Shown here piece by piece: positions 36,063-44,469 of a DNA stretch of 64,000 nt. The stretch comes from DSVZ01 sp964568145 (GTDB lineage: Bacteria; Verrucomicrobiota; Verrucomicrobiia; Limisphaerales; J093). The notes beneath the pieces were generated by a model. That model saw only the letters and a program-made list of their open reading frames with translations. It was not told where the DNA came from and ran no database searches. Position 1 is the first letter of the stretch. Each line of letters begins with the position of its first letter. The stretch lies in assembly GCA_964568145.1 (NCBI GenBank), contig CAZMOZ010000005.1:62001-126000 (forward strand). The letters are read 5' to 3'. The position numbers and the translations under genes were made by a program.

Positions 36063-36509
36063 TTCAAGCTCTCCGCCGTACAAAACCCGCTCGCGGCGGG
36101 CGGTTTATCCCGCATCTGACGCCCGCGGAATCCGCTCCATTCAGGCCGAAAGCCGGAGTTCGCGACGGTACGGGCGACTCCGCCGGCAGAAGTCCGGTTT
36201 TCGGGTTCAGCGGCCCGCAGGGCGAACAGTTTGCTCCCGGCTACTGGACAGCGTCAAACCCGGAGGTTTCCGAATCAACGAACCCGATGAGCGTGCGCTC
36301 AGGCTTCAACCCGAAAACCGAAGTTGACCGCGGCGTCGGATTCCAATCCGGCTCAAATCCGGTCTTCGGGTTGAATTCAACGAACGCAGGCTCTGGTTTC
36401 GCCTTCCCTTCGGACAAACAAAAGCCGGCAGCCCAATGACGGACTGCCGGCGTTGTCAGCGATGTCCGCCGGGCAAGGCGCTGGATTCATCCCGGCGGAC
36501 GGCGCGCGC
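36063..36509. repeat. Spacer with CCGAAA-type repeats and a terminator
   Basis: 447 bp between convergently and divergently read genes. Words such as CCCGAAAACCGAAGT (about 36309-36323), TCAGGCCGAAAGCCGGAGTT (about 36141) and ATCCGGTCTTCGGGTTGAAT recur. A related block is at 6078-6106 (CCCGAAAGCCGAAGTCGGCC). The hairpin at its right end is listed separately. A plus-strand frame running through here looks repeat-derived and I do not call it. Confidence 0.55.
36415..36451 (-). terminator. Rho-independent terminator of the SdrD-like gene
   Basis: On the minus strand, the stem GCCGGCAG / CTGCCGGC (8 bp, 12-base loop) is followed by TTTTGTTTG. It lies about 60 bp after the stop at 36510. Confidence 0.8.
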
Positions 36510-37856
36510 TCAGTCGCGGTGCGGAGCGCAGAGAAGGCCGTTGTTGTACGCGTCGAGCATCAGGTAGATCGGCTCGCCCGCTTTCCAAGCCGTACTGCTG
36601 GCCTTGACCGGCTTGGCGTAAAACGCCGCCCACCAATCGTTGCCGGCCGCAATGGTGTCGGCGATGCAACTGCTGTCGTTGCCAATCATCACGTTGAGGG
36701 TGGCGCACACCAACGCCCGGAACAAGGTGTTGCGCTTGTCGCCGTCCGGCAGGCCCATCATGGCGATCGCCTGCTCCTTGGTGTAAGCGATCCCGCCGAT
36801 GGTGATGACCTCGACCGGCCAGGCTTCCGGATGATTCTTCCAGTAACCAGGCGTGCCGGTGCCGGGATTCGTGGGCAGTTTGTACAGGCCGGCATCCCAA
36901 GTGAGGTCGTTTTCGCCTCCTTCGAGCGTCGTGCAGGCCATGGCGCCGCTGGTGACGTCAGCGTCGCTGTCGAGCGCATCGTCGCCTCCCTGATCTTGCG
37001 GTGAGAAGGCGTAGCCCGCCGGGGCGGTCACTTGCACGAAGTAATCGCCGGGAACCAGGTCGGAGAACAGGTAATAACCGTTCGCGTCGGTCGTCGTGGT
37101 GGCCACGAGATTGCCCGCGCAATCGAAGAGCTGCACGGTCACGTCCGGGATCCCCGGTTCGCCCAAGTCCTGGATGCCGTTCTGATTCATGTCGTGCCAC
37201 ACGAAGTCGCCAATGGACGCGCATTCGAACAGGACCTCGATGATCAGGATCTGCGCGGCCGTGGTGGTACTGGTCGTGTTCGGGGCGCAGCCTTGGAGCA
37301 CCGGTTTCACGAAGAGCACGGTCGTGTCACCGCACCCGGGCGCGTAGCCTTCGCCGTTCGCGGCGGCGTCGGCCAGGATTTCATTCACGCGAAGCTGGCT
37401 CCAGGGGCCGAGCCCACCTGTGGACTGGGTATCCTCCAGCAACTGCCAGATTGCGCGTTGGACGTCGCCGAAAGTGTAGGTACCATAGCCATTGGGCGAA
37501 GTCTTCCCCGGATAATGCTTGTTCAGGATATACAGCACCAGATCGAGGTTGTCCGGGGCGTCCGGCCGGTCAAACAACCCGGCCACCGCTGGATCGCCGA
37601 GCGCATAAACCCGGGCGGTGTACAGCGTCCCCGGGGTGATTGTCTTGTCCAGATCAACGCACCAGGCATCAAAAACCGGTGCGCCAGCGGGCTGGATAAC
37701 CAAGTCGAGATAGCTGGAGCCGCCGGCGACGCCGGGGTGGTTGACCGTGAAACAAACGGTGCTGGATGATTCCGCGGCCAGAGCCGTGCTCAGCGCGGCT
37801 GCACATACCACGCTCATCCCCATCAACTTGAGCTGGCTGAACATGTGATTTTTCAT
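36510..37856 (-). CDS. Secreted protein with SdrD B-like domain
   Basis: Encodes 448 residues from ATG 37856, about 10 bases after GGGAG. A signal peptide (FSQLKLMGMSVVCAAALST then ALAAE) is followed by an N-terminal region (VDLDKTITPGTLYTARVYAL, DVQRAIWQLLEDT). An SdrD B-like calcium-binding beta domain follows: IGDFVWHDMNQNGIQDLGEP, then GIPDVTVQLFD, DANGYYLFSDLVPGDYFVQV. The C-terminal part has TPGYWKNHPEAWP and a Trp/Tyr-rich end. The TPGYWKNHPEAWP block is frequent at the end of surface proteins in many phyla. It is probably a surface or secreted structural protein. It has its own promoter and terminator. Confidence 0.85.
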   Translation of the reverse strand: MKNHMFSQLKLMGMSVVCAAALSTALAAESSSTVCFTVNHPGVAGGSSYLDLVIQPAGAPVFDAWCVDLDKTITPGTLYTARVYALGDPAVAGLFDRPDAPDNLDLVLYILNKHYPGKTSPNGYGTYTFGDVQRAIWQLLEDTQSTGGLGPWSQLRVNEILADAAANGEGYAPGCGDTTVLFVKPVLQGCAPNTTSTTTAAQILIIEVLFECASIGDFVWHDMNQNGIQDLGEPGIPDVTVQLFDCAGNLVATTTTDANGYYLFSDLVPGDYFVQVTAPAGYAFSPQDQGGDDALDSDADVTSGAMACTTLEGGENDLTWDAGLYKLPTNPGTGTPGYWKNHPEAWPVEVITIGGIAYTKEQAIAMMGLPDGDKRNTLFRALVCATLNVMIGNDSSCIADTIAAGNDWWAAFYAKPVKASSTAWKAGEPIYLMLDAYNNGLLCAPHRD

Positions 37857-37914
37857 ACCATTGATCTCCCTTGTAGTTGTTTGCTGTTGTTTGTTGTTAC
37901 CTCCAACGACTTTT

Positions 37915-37943
37915 TTTTTACCTGATCCGATTTGACATGTCAA
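37915..37943 (-). promoter_or_regulatory. Predicted strong sigma-70 promoter for the SdrD-like gene
   Basis: Minus strand: TTGACA (37943-37938), 17 bp spacer, TAAAAA (37920-37915), then an unstructured CAA-rich leader of about 50 bases ending in GGGAG. TTGACATGTCAA (37932-37943) is also a perfect 12 bp palindrome, so the -35 could double as an operator. Confidence 0.55.
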
Positions 37944-38486
37944 AAGTTTTTTCACTTGCCAGGACTTCAGAGCCTTACCCAATCTCGTGAGCATGAAAAC
38001 CAAACAAATGCCTTGGTTGCCAATGAGTTGTGAAATCGTCTCTGGCTGGATTCATTCAACCTGTTGGTCAACAAAGCGTTTACACGCGTCATTCGCGTTT
38101 TCATGCGGTTTTGTCTTGTTGTTATGGGTCGCTGCGCTGTCCGTCTTTTAGACATACATGGCAAGACACAGCTTCACTATCCCGCAGATTTGAAGTCGTC
38201 AAATGCCTGGCTGACTGGACATGCGGCTGCGTGGCAGGCGGCGATTGAGCAGCCGTGACAAACGCCGGTTTCTCCACTTCGTGGGCTGGCGAGTAGCAAA
38301 CCGGCAGCAGTGTTCAACGCAGTCCCGAGACCGCGCGGGAGGCCGGCAGTTCGCTCAAGCCAGCATACCGTTTGGTCTGCGACCCACCGCGAGGGCAATT
38401 ACCCCCAGCCGATCATACGGCGAAGCGGTGAACAGTTGCTTTCAGTTCGGACTTTCCGCCGGGCGGGTCAGGGTCATCATCGTGGC
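37944..38486. other. Low-GC stretch upstream of mpl
   Basis: About 540 bp with visibly lower GC between roughly 37960 and 38230. Short frames exist on both strands (for example plus 38064-38258, starting MVNKAFTRVIRVFM), but none has a recognisable motif or ribosome site, so I do not call them. Confidence 0.45.
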
Positions 38487-39905
38487 GTGCTTTCTGACGC
38501 GCGTTCGATTCACTTTGTCGGCATCGGGGGCATTGCCATGGCCGCCACCGCCGCCGCCTTGAAAAACCGCGGTTGCGCGGTGACCGGCTCCGATCAGGAG
38601 ATTTACGACCCCGCAGCCGCCGCTTTGCGCGCGGCGGGCATCACGCCGTTCACCGGCTACGCCGAGCGGCACCTTGATGCGCGGCCCGATCTGGTGGTGA
38701 TCGGCAACGCGATTTCCCGTGGCAACCCCGAGGCTGAGGCCGTGCTGGCGCGGCGGCTGCGGTACTGCTCCTTGCCCGAGCTGCTGCGCGAGTTTTTCAT
38801 CCGCGGGCGGCGTTCCGTGGTCGTCGCCGGCACGCATGGCAAGACCACCACCACCGCCCTGCTGGCCTGGGTGTTTGAATGCGCGGGCCGGACCCCCGGC
38901 TTTCTCATCGGCGGCGTGCCCCGCGACTTCCCCGCCAGCGCGCGCTTCACTGACAGCGAGTGGTTCATCGTCGAGGGCGACGAGTACGACACCGCGTTTT
39001 TCGACAAGCGCAGCAAGTTCATGCACTACCAGCCCGAGGTGGCGATCCTGAACAACCTCGAGTTCGACCACGCGGACATCTTCGAAAACCTGGCGGCGGT
39101 GCAGAAGACCTTTGCGCATTTCCTCCGGTTGGTGCCGCGCAACGGCCTGGTGCTTGCCAACGGCGATGATCCCAACCTCGCGTCGCTGCTCGACGTGGAC
39201 TTTTGTCCCGTCACGCGGTTTGGGCTGGGTGAAGGCAACACGGCGCGCGCGCGGATTCTGGACTTGGGCGCGGAGGCCTGTGAATTCGCAGTGGGCGACA
39301 CACGGTTTCGCGTGACGCTGGCCGGCGAGTTCAACGTTCGCAACGCGCTGGCCGCGGTGACCTGTGCCCGGCATTGCGGCGTGCCGGACGCGGTCATCCA
39401 GCGGGCCCTGGCCACCTTTGGTGGCGTGCGCCGGCGCATGGAGGTCTCGGGCGCGGCGGACGGTGTCATGGTGGTGGACGACTTTGCGCATCACCCCACG
39501 GCCATCCGCGAAACGCTGCGGGCGCTGCGGCTGCGCTTCCCGGGGCAGCGGTTGTGGGCCGTGTTCGAGCCGCGCTCGAACACCACGCGCCGCCGGGTCT
39601 TTCAGCGCGAGCTGCCGGAGGCGTTGGCCGAGGCGGACCAGATCGTGGTAGCCCAAGTCGCCGTTCTGGAGCGCATCCCACCCCAAGAACGACTCGATCC
39701 GCGCCAGGTCATGGAAGACTTGCGTCAGCGTGGCCGCCCGGCCGAATACCTGCCGGACGTGGCGTCCATCGTAGCGTTTCTAGAGCGAGCGACCCGGCCG
39801 GGCGATGTGGTGGCGGTGCTCAGCAATGGGGGTTTCGGCCAGATTCACACCCGGTTGCTCGCCGCGCTGCAAACCCGTGCGGCGACGCCGGCACTCGCTT
39901 GCTGA
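38487..39905 (+). CDS. mpl: UDP-N-acetylmuramate:L-Ala-gamma-D-Glu-meso-DAP ligase
   Basis: Encodes about 472 residues from GTG 38487, the start nearest the conserved RSIHFVGIGGIAMAATA. Mpl rejoins recycled murein tripeptide to UDP-MurNAc in the cytoplasm. The ATP loop is VVVAGTHGKTTTTAL. The block FIVEGDEYDTAFFDKRSKFM and ILNNLEFDHADIFENL are diagnostic of Mpl rather than MurC. GDDPNL, FNVRNALAAV and VDDFAHHPTAIRETL complete the Mur ligase fold. Length is typical. It indicates a peptidoglycan wall with meso-diaminopimelate and recycling. No Shine-Dalgarno was seen, and neighbours are unrelated. Confidence 0.95.
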   Translation: MLSDARSIHFVGIGGIAMAATAAALKNRGCAVTGSDQEIYDPAAAALRAAGITPFTGYAERHLDARPDLVVIGNAISRGNPEAEAVLARRLRYCSLPELLREFFIRGRRSVVVAGTHGKTTTTALLAWVFECAGRTPGFLIGGVPRDFPASARFTDSEWFIVEGDEYDTAFFDKRSKFMHYQPEVAILNNLEFDHADIFENLAAVQKTFAHFLRLVPRNGLVLANGDDPNLASLLDVDFCPVTRFGLGEGNTARARILDLGAEACEFAVGDTRFRVTLAGEFNVRNALAAVTCARHCGVPDAVIQRALATFGGVRRRMEVSGAADGVMVVDDFAHHPTAIRETLRALRLRFPGQRLWAVFEPRSNTTRRRVFQRELPEALAEADQIVVAQVAVLERIPPQERLDPRQVMEDLRQRGRPAEYLPDVASIVAFLERATRPGDVVAVLSNGGFGQIHTRLLAALQTRAATPALAC

Positions 39906-39959
39906 GCGCGGCGCCTTCAGGCTGCCCGGAGCCGGCCGGGAGCATCTCAATTTCGTGCC

Positions 39960-40110
39960 GGCGGCGAGCGGGCCGTGGTGGCCCAGGCGACCTCGCCTGG
40001 AGCCGTGCCGCGGGCGGCCCGCTCGCAGGGACCGCATTCTGACGACTGATGCCCCGGAAGGTCAGGGCTCGACGGAGTCTTGCCCCACCCTGTCATGGCC
40101 CGACCGGAAC
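39960..40110 (+). repeat. Dispersed repeat family B, copy 1
   Basis: Shares with 60525-60810 the words GTGGCCCAGGCGA, CTGGAGCCGTGCCGCGG and GGGCTCGACGGAGTCTTGCC followed by CCACCCTG. It lies between mpl and the pseudopilin gene. Partial copies on the opposite strand are at 62483-62530 and 62593-62626. Confidence 0.65.
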
Positions 40111-40198
40111 AAAAGAAGGATGCGCCCAAGCTGGCACGCGGCACCCGCGAGACTGGACAACCGCCGGGACGGGAGCCTATCTTGGCGACCGTCAGCCC

Positions 40199-41011
40199 AT
40201 GAAAACGAGATTCCAGCGTCCTGTCCGGCGGCGCCTAGATAGTGGTGCAGCGGCCGGCGCATTTACCTTGATCGAACTCCTGGTCGTCATCGCCATCATC
40301 GCGATCCTGGCGGGCATGTTGCTGCCGGCCCTGGGCCGGGCCAAAGCCAAGGCGTACGCCGTGGGCTGCATCAACAACGGCAAGCAGCTCGGCCTGGCCT
40401 GGATGATGTACGCCGACGACCACCAAGGCCTGCTCGTGCCCAACGGCGACGGCGACGGCGAAGGCTGGGTGGGCGGCTGGATTCACACCACCGCCGGCCC
40501 GGTCAACCCGAGCAGTTGGACCAACATCAACCTGCTCAAGCCCCCGCGCGGCAAGCTCTACCCGTACAACGAATCCATCGCCATCTACAAATGCCCGGCC
40601 GACAAGTTCATGGTCACCATCGGCGGCAAGAAGTACCCGCGCACGCGCAGCATCTCGATGAACGGGTGCATGAACGGCAACAGCTGGCACACCGCGATCA
40701 TTGACCGCAAATGGTGGACGTACCGGAAGATGGCGGACATCCAGCGCCCATCCTCTCAGTTCGTGTTCATTGACGAGCGCGAGGAAAGCATAGACGACGG
40801 CTACCTCCTGGTGCTGGTGGACCGCCCGCCCGAATGGGGCAACCTGCCCGCCTTGTACCACAACCAGGCCAGCGGGCTTTCGTTCGCCGACGGCCACGCG
40901 GAAATCAAGAAGTGGCAGGACTCCGACACCCTGGTCAAAGGCGTCAGCGGTGTGCGCAAGGCCCCGCGCGACACAGCCTGGATCAACGACCGCGCCACCA
41001 CGCCGAAGTGA
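40199..41011 (+). CDS. Prepilin-type N-terminal cleavage/methylation protein (type II pseudopilin-like, DUF1559-like)
   Basis: Encodes 270 residues from ATG 40199. The type IV leader is GAFTLIELLVVIAIIAILAG (residues 20-39), with prepilin-peptidase cleavage after the Gly and methylation of Phe in this family. A helical spine follows (MLLPALGRAKAKAYAVGCIN, NNGKQLGLAWMMYADD). The C-terminal part contains YHNQASGLSFADGHAEIKKW, the H-x-n-D-G motif of the large Planctomycetes/Verrucomicrobia pseudopilin family. Such proteins are numerous in these genomes and their roles in secretion or cell surface are mostly unknown. No secretion genes are adjacent. Confidence 0.9.
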   Translation: MKTRFQRPVRRRLDSGAAAGAFTLIELLVVIAIIAILAGMLLPALGRAKAKAYAVGCINNGKQLGLAWMMYADDHQGLLVPNGDGDGEGWVGGWIHTTAGPVNPSSWTNINLLKPPRGKLYPYNESIAIYKCPADKFMVTIGGKKYPRTRSISMNGCMNGNSWHTAIIDRKWWTYRKMADIQRPSSQFVFIDEREESIDDGYLLVLVDRPPEWGNLPALYHNQASGLSFADGHAEIKKWQDSDTLVKGVSGVRKAPRDTAWINDRATTPK

Positions 41012-41039
41012 GCGCGGCGCCCGGCCCAGCCGGGCGTCC

Positions 41040-42767
41040 TCACGAGCGTTTCAGCGCCTCCAACTGGCGTTGCGCGTCCTGGACCACGGACTGATCCGTG
41101 GCGGTCTTGACCACCTCTTCCAGAACGGCTGCGGCTTCGGCACGATGCGCCTCGGGCAGGCGCGCGGAGATTTTCACGGCGACGGTGCCTGCCTCGTTCA
41201 CCAAGGCGGGGTTGGAAAGCTGACTGGCCGCCCAGCGCAACGCGGTGATGTCCGGCACCTCAGCCAGGGCGGCAAGCATGCGTTGTTTTTCCTCCAGGCT
41301 TTCAGCCTGTGCCAGCGCATCCTCCAGCCGGCCAAGCCGGGCCGAGGCTTCCAAGGCCGCCACACTCACCACCCGGTTGGTGTCCGTCGCAAAAGGCAGA
41401 ATAGCCGGGGCGGCGTTGGAGGCGCCGCGGTCGGCCAGCGCCAGCATGAGTTCGGCGCGGGCGGCGGGTTTGGCGCGCGGCAGCAGCGACACCATGCCGG
41501 CCTCCACCTCGCGGCCGGGCAGCTCGCGCAAGCTGGCCCGGGCTGCCGCGCGCACGACTTCGTTGGTGACGATGGCCGCGCCGGCGAGGAGGTTGACGTC
41601 GCGCGCGCCGCCCACCGCGCCGACCGCTCGCACCGCTGCGGACGCCACGTCGTCGTCTGTCGAGCGCATCAGGCCGTTGAGCACGCCGCGCAAGTGCGGG
41701 TCACGCCGCGCGGCGAGGACCTTCATCAACGCCACCTTGGCGCGCGCCGGCAGGTGCGGCAGGTTCCGCACCAGCGGACGGGTGTCCCAATCCGCGGGCA
41801 GCCCGGCGATCAACTCCGCCGCGAAGTCGCGCAAGCCGCCATCACTGCTGGCCAGGGCGTGGATGTAGCGCGCGTCGGCCCGCTCGGGATCGGCGCGCAA
41901 CAAGCCTTGAAAGGCGGCGCGTCGCACCGGACCGGCGGCGTGCTCCCGGTACAGCAGTTCGAACAAGGCCAGGGCTGCCAGGCGGTTGCCCGCTTGCAGC
42001 AAACGGTCGCCCGCTTCCAGGCATGCCGTGTCGGCAACCGCTCGCAAAGGCCCGGCCGCCTCTGCGCGCAAAGCGGTCAGCGCCTCGGCGGCTTCCGGCG
42101 TGGCAATCTGGCCAAGCGCGCGCAAGGCGGCGGTTGCCGGCGGCTCTTTGCCCTGCCGGGCGAGTTCGGCGAGCGGCTTCACCGCGCCTGATGAGCGTCG
42201 CGCTGCCAGCGCCGAAATGACTTCGACCTGCGATTGGCCGTCGAGCCGGGGCAAGGCCTCGAGCAAGGCCTGGTCCGCGTCCGGATCGGAGATGGCGGCA
42301 GGCGCTTCGGAGGCGACGTGCGTCAGCGTTGCATCCTCGAGCAGCGCCGCCAGTGCGGGCACACGCTTCGTCGCGCCGATCTCCCCGAGCTGGCGGCAGG
42401 CGAACTGCTTGGCCGGCCGGCCAGCCGGCGATTGCAGAAGGCGGGTCAGCGACTGTTCGAGCCGTTGCCGCGCGGCTGAATCCTTTGCGGCCGCGCGCAG
42501 CGCGGTTTCAAAGTCGGCGCCTTCGCACGTGAGGCTGACAGGTCCGTTCTGCCCTGCCAGCGCCAGCGCGAATCCGAGCAAAGAAATGGCGACGACTCGC
42601 TGTGCGACTAACGCCTTTGCTCTGCAAGCCAAAGTGGCGCGGCTGTGGCCGTCCGCGCCTGTCACGGTTTTGTCTCCAAGACTCGGCGCGCAACCGCGGA
42701 GCCAGTTCGCTGGCGGGCGTTTCAGGAGGCTGCCGCGGCTTGGATCAGACGTAGCGGTTGGTTTCAT
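41040..42767 (-). CDS. HEAT-repeat protein, possibly exported
   Basis: Encodes 575 residues. From about residue 75 onward it is built of paired helices of HEAT/armadillo type (QVEVISALAARRSSGAVKPL, TAALRALGQIATPEAAEALT, DDDVASAAVRAVGAVGGARD, RAELMLALADRGASNAAPAI). A hydrophobic stretch (VVAISLLGFALALAG, about 59-73) sits after an unusually long basic N-terminus, so the true start may be further in and this may be a signal peptide. HEAT solenoids bind other proteins. No catalytic domain seen. The gene stands alone. Confidence 0.8.
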   Translation of the reverse strand: MKPTATSDPSRGSLLKRPPANWLRGCAPSLGDKTVTGADGHSRATLACRAKALVAQRVVAISLLGFALALAGQNGPVSLTCEGADFETALRAAAKDSAARQRLEQSLTRLLQSPAGRPAKQFACRQLGEIGATKRVPALAALLEDATLTHVASEAPAAISDPDADQALLEALPRLDGQSQVEVISALAARRSSGAVKPLAELARQGKEPPATAALRALGQIATPEAAEALTALRAEAAGPLRAVADTACLEAGDRLLQAGNRLAALALFELLYREHAAGPVRRAAFQGLLRADPERADARYIHALASSDGGLRDFAAELIAGLPADWDTRPLVRNLPHLPARAKVALMKVLAARRDPHLRGVLNGLMRSTDDDVASAAVRAVGAVGGARDVNLLAGAAIVTNEVVRAAARASLRELPGREVEAGMVSLLPRAKPAARAELMLALADRGASNAAPAILPFATDTNRVVSVAALEASARLGRLEDALAQAESLEEKQRMLAALAEVPDITALRWAASQLSNPALVNEAGTVAVKISARLPEAHRAEAAAVLEEVVKTATDQSVVQDAQRQLEALKRS

Positions 42768-42987
42768 CAGTACGGCGTGAATGTAGCAGCTTGATCGCGA
42801 AGGTCAGGTCGTTTCACGGTGCCCCTGGCGGAGACTTGAACAGTACGAAGCGGCTTCCGTAGGCAACAGCGAGACGCTCTTGTTTCGTGCTGCCCACCGC
42901 AAGCGGTGGCCGCAGGTGTTCGGGAAACGGACTTGACGGGCATCGGGATCGATGTGTGTTTTGCGGTCAAGGGACAGCATTTCTACA

Positions 42988-43221
42988 GTGACCGTCAACG
43001 AGGCGCAGGCGCAACTGCCCAAGTTGTTGAAACGGGACAGTTTTGCCGTCTCGCGGCATGGACGGGTGGTGGGCGTGTTCCTGTTGCGAGACCGAATCGA
43101 GGCCTTGGTGGAAACCATGGAGTTACTGGTGGACGAGAGCCTCACAAGGGCCTGGCGGGAGTACTAGGCCGGCAAGACACGGTTCTACGATGTAGCGGAG
43201 CGGGACGCGGCAACGTCCTGA
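42988..43221 (+). pseudogene. Phd/YefM-family antitoxin, split by in-frame TAG
   Basis: GTG 42988 begins TVNEAQAQLPKLLKRDSFAV and SRHGRVVGVFLLRDRIEALV, a typical Phd/YefM DNA-binding antitoxin. The frame meets TAG at 43165-43167 (TRAWREY-stop-AGKTRFYDVAERD). In family members the C-terminal, toxin-neutralising segment is continuous here, commonly with a short polar residue before AGKT. After the stop the frame runs on to TGA 43219-43221, which overlaps the ATG of the toxin frame (TGATG), an organisation typical of toxin-antitoxin operons. An ATT in the usual start position suggests further damage. Confidence 0.8.
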
Positions 43222-43530
43222 TGAAGGCGCGTCATCGTCAGCCAGCGCGTCAAAGATTTCTTGGATTCGCTGGCGCCGGAACCCCGGCGGGCATTGTGGT
43301 GCGGCATCAAAGGCCCGGCGGAGGACAAGGGGGACATCCGCCGACTCGACGGCAAGCTGGCTCCGTACTGGCGGTTGTGCGACAGCCGGATGCGCGTGGT
43401 GTCCGACCAGCGGGCCGAAACGGGTCAACGCCTCTGGTGCTGCTTTTTCGCGGACTATCGCGCGACGGTGTACGCGGTTTTGGAGCAATTGCTGGCTTCC
43501 GGGCTGGTGGCCGAAATTGCTGAGCAACAC
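43221..43530 (+). pseudogene. RelE/ParE-like toxin, frameshifted at its start
   Basis: ATG 43221 is followed by AAGG where AAG would be expected. Removing one G gives MKRVIVSQRVKDFLDSLAPE, a normal RelE/ParE-type beginning. The body continues LAPYWRLCDSRMRVVSDQRA, LWCCFFADYRATVYAVLEQL and LASGLVAEIAE. No stop is found at the usual place; the frame runs on antisense to the response-regulator gene. With the antitoxin interrupted as well, the module appears dead. Confidence 0.8.
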
Positions 43531-43689
43531 ATCGCCTCAAAGAACCCGCCGACGCGCCGCCGCCAGCGTAAGGGCCTGCTTCACAACCTGGTCACAGAAG
43601 GAGCAGTCACATATTCAGGAAACGTCCCAGGCCGCCAAAGAATGAAGCGGCAAGCGAGTCAGACACCAGGCAAGGCCAAACCGCAGCCA

Positions 43690-44469
43690 TCACCGCCGTT
43701 CGATGAGCCGCTCCACGCGATCGCGGTAGTTGCGCGAGAGGGTGAGCTGGCGGCCGTCACGCAGAATCACGGCGTAGTCGCCGTAGAACAGCGGCTGGAG
43801 TTCCTTCACCGCGTCGAGGTTCACAATCACCGACCGGCTGATGCGCAGAAAACGGTCCGGCGGCAGGTCGGCTTCGAACGCGGAAAGGGTTTCGCGGAAA
43901 AGATGGCTGGCGGCGCCGAGGTGGAGTTTTACGTAGTTGCCCTCGGCCTCCACCCAGTCAATCTCGGCCGTGCGCACGAAAAGCACCCGGCCGTCCACCT
44001 TGATGGCCAGCCGCTCGACGCCCGGCCGGCCGCGCTGCAGTTCGCCGAGCAGCGCCAGCAGCCGTGGGCTGGCGGGATCGGCCGGCGCCGGCCCGCGCAA
44101 CCGCGAGCGCAAGAGCTGCAACGTCCGGGCGAAGCGCTCGCGGTCAATCGGCTTGAGCAGGTAATCCACCGCGTGCACCTCGAAGGCCTGGAGCGCAAAG
44201 CGGTCGTAGGCGGTCACGAACACCACCGCTGGCAGGGCGTCCACGCCGATTTCCTCGCAGACTTGGAAGCCGTTCAGCCCGGGCATTTGCACGTCCAGAA
44301 ACATCAGTTCGGGCTGGCGCGCCCGCAGGGCTTCCACCGCCAGGCGGCCATTCGCCGCCTCGCCCACGACGACGAAGTCGCGCGCGTCCTTCAACAGGTG
44401 CCGCAGCCGGCTACGCGCGGGCGCCTCGTCGTCCACCAGCAACGTGCGGATGGCCGCGGGGTCGCTCAT
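43690..44469 (-). CDS. LytTR-family response regulator
   Basis: Encodes 259 residues from ATG 44469, overlapping the kinase stop by 4 bp. The CheY-like receiver has Asp13/Asp14 (TLLVDDEAP), phospho-acceptor Asp59 in MFLDVQMPGLNG, the FVTAYD switch and Lys106 in LLKPIDR. The LytTR DNA-binding domain (about 155-259) has VRTAEIDWVEAEGNYVKLHL, FLRISRSVIVNLDAVKELQP and LTLSRNYRDRVERLIERR. LytTR regulators bind DNA through beta strands and often control cell envelope or exopolysaccharide genes. It is cotranscribed with the histidine kinase at 44466-45647. Confidence 0.95.
   Translation of the reverse strand: MSDPAAIRTLLVDDEAPARSRLRHLLKDARDFVVVGEAANGRLAVEALRARQPELMFLDVQMPGLNGFQVCEEIGVDALPAVVFVTAYDRFALQAFEVHAVDYLLKPIDRERFARTLQLLRSRLRGPAPADPASPRLLALLGELQRGRPGVERLAIKVDGRVLFVRTAEIDWVEAEGNYVKLHLGAASHLFRETLSAFEADLPPDRFLRISRSVIVNLDAVKELQPLFYGDYAVILRDGRQLTLSRNYRDRVERLIERR

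Noticed and set aside
35987..36439. 150-codon plus-strand frame ending SDKQKPAAQ
   Set aside because: Made of CCGAAA-type repeats and of sequence antisense to the 34380-36062 gene start; no ribosome site or motif.
37861..37914. Possible riboswitch in the leader of the SdrD-like gene
   Set aside because: The leader is CAA-rich and unstructured, with no paired elements.
38064..38258. Small plus-strand frame MVNKAFTRVIRVFM...
   Set aside because: No Shine-Dalgarno, no family and an overlapping alternative frame; could be real but cannot be supported.
2257..43167. Genome-wide reassignment of TAG to glutamine
   Set aside because: TAG ends apparently complete genes at 6018, 45736 and 62663, so only local or partial read-through remains possible.
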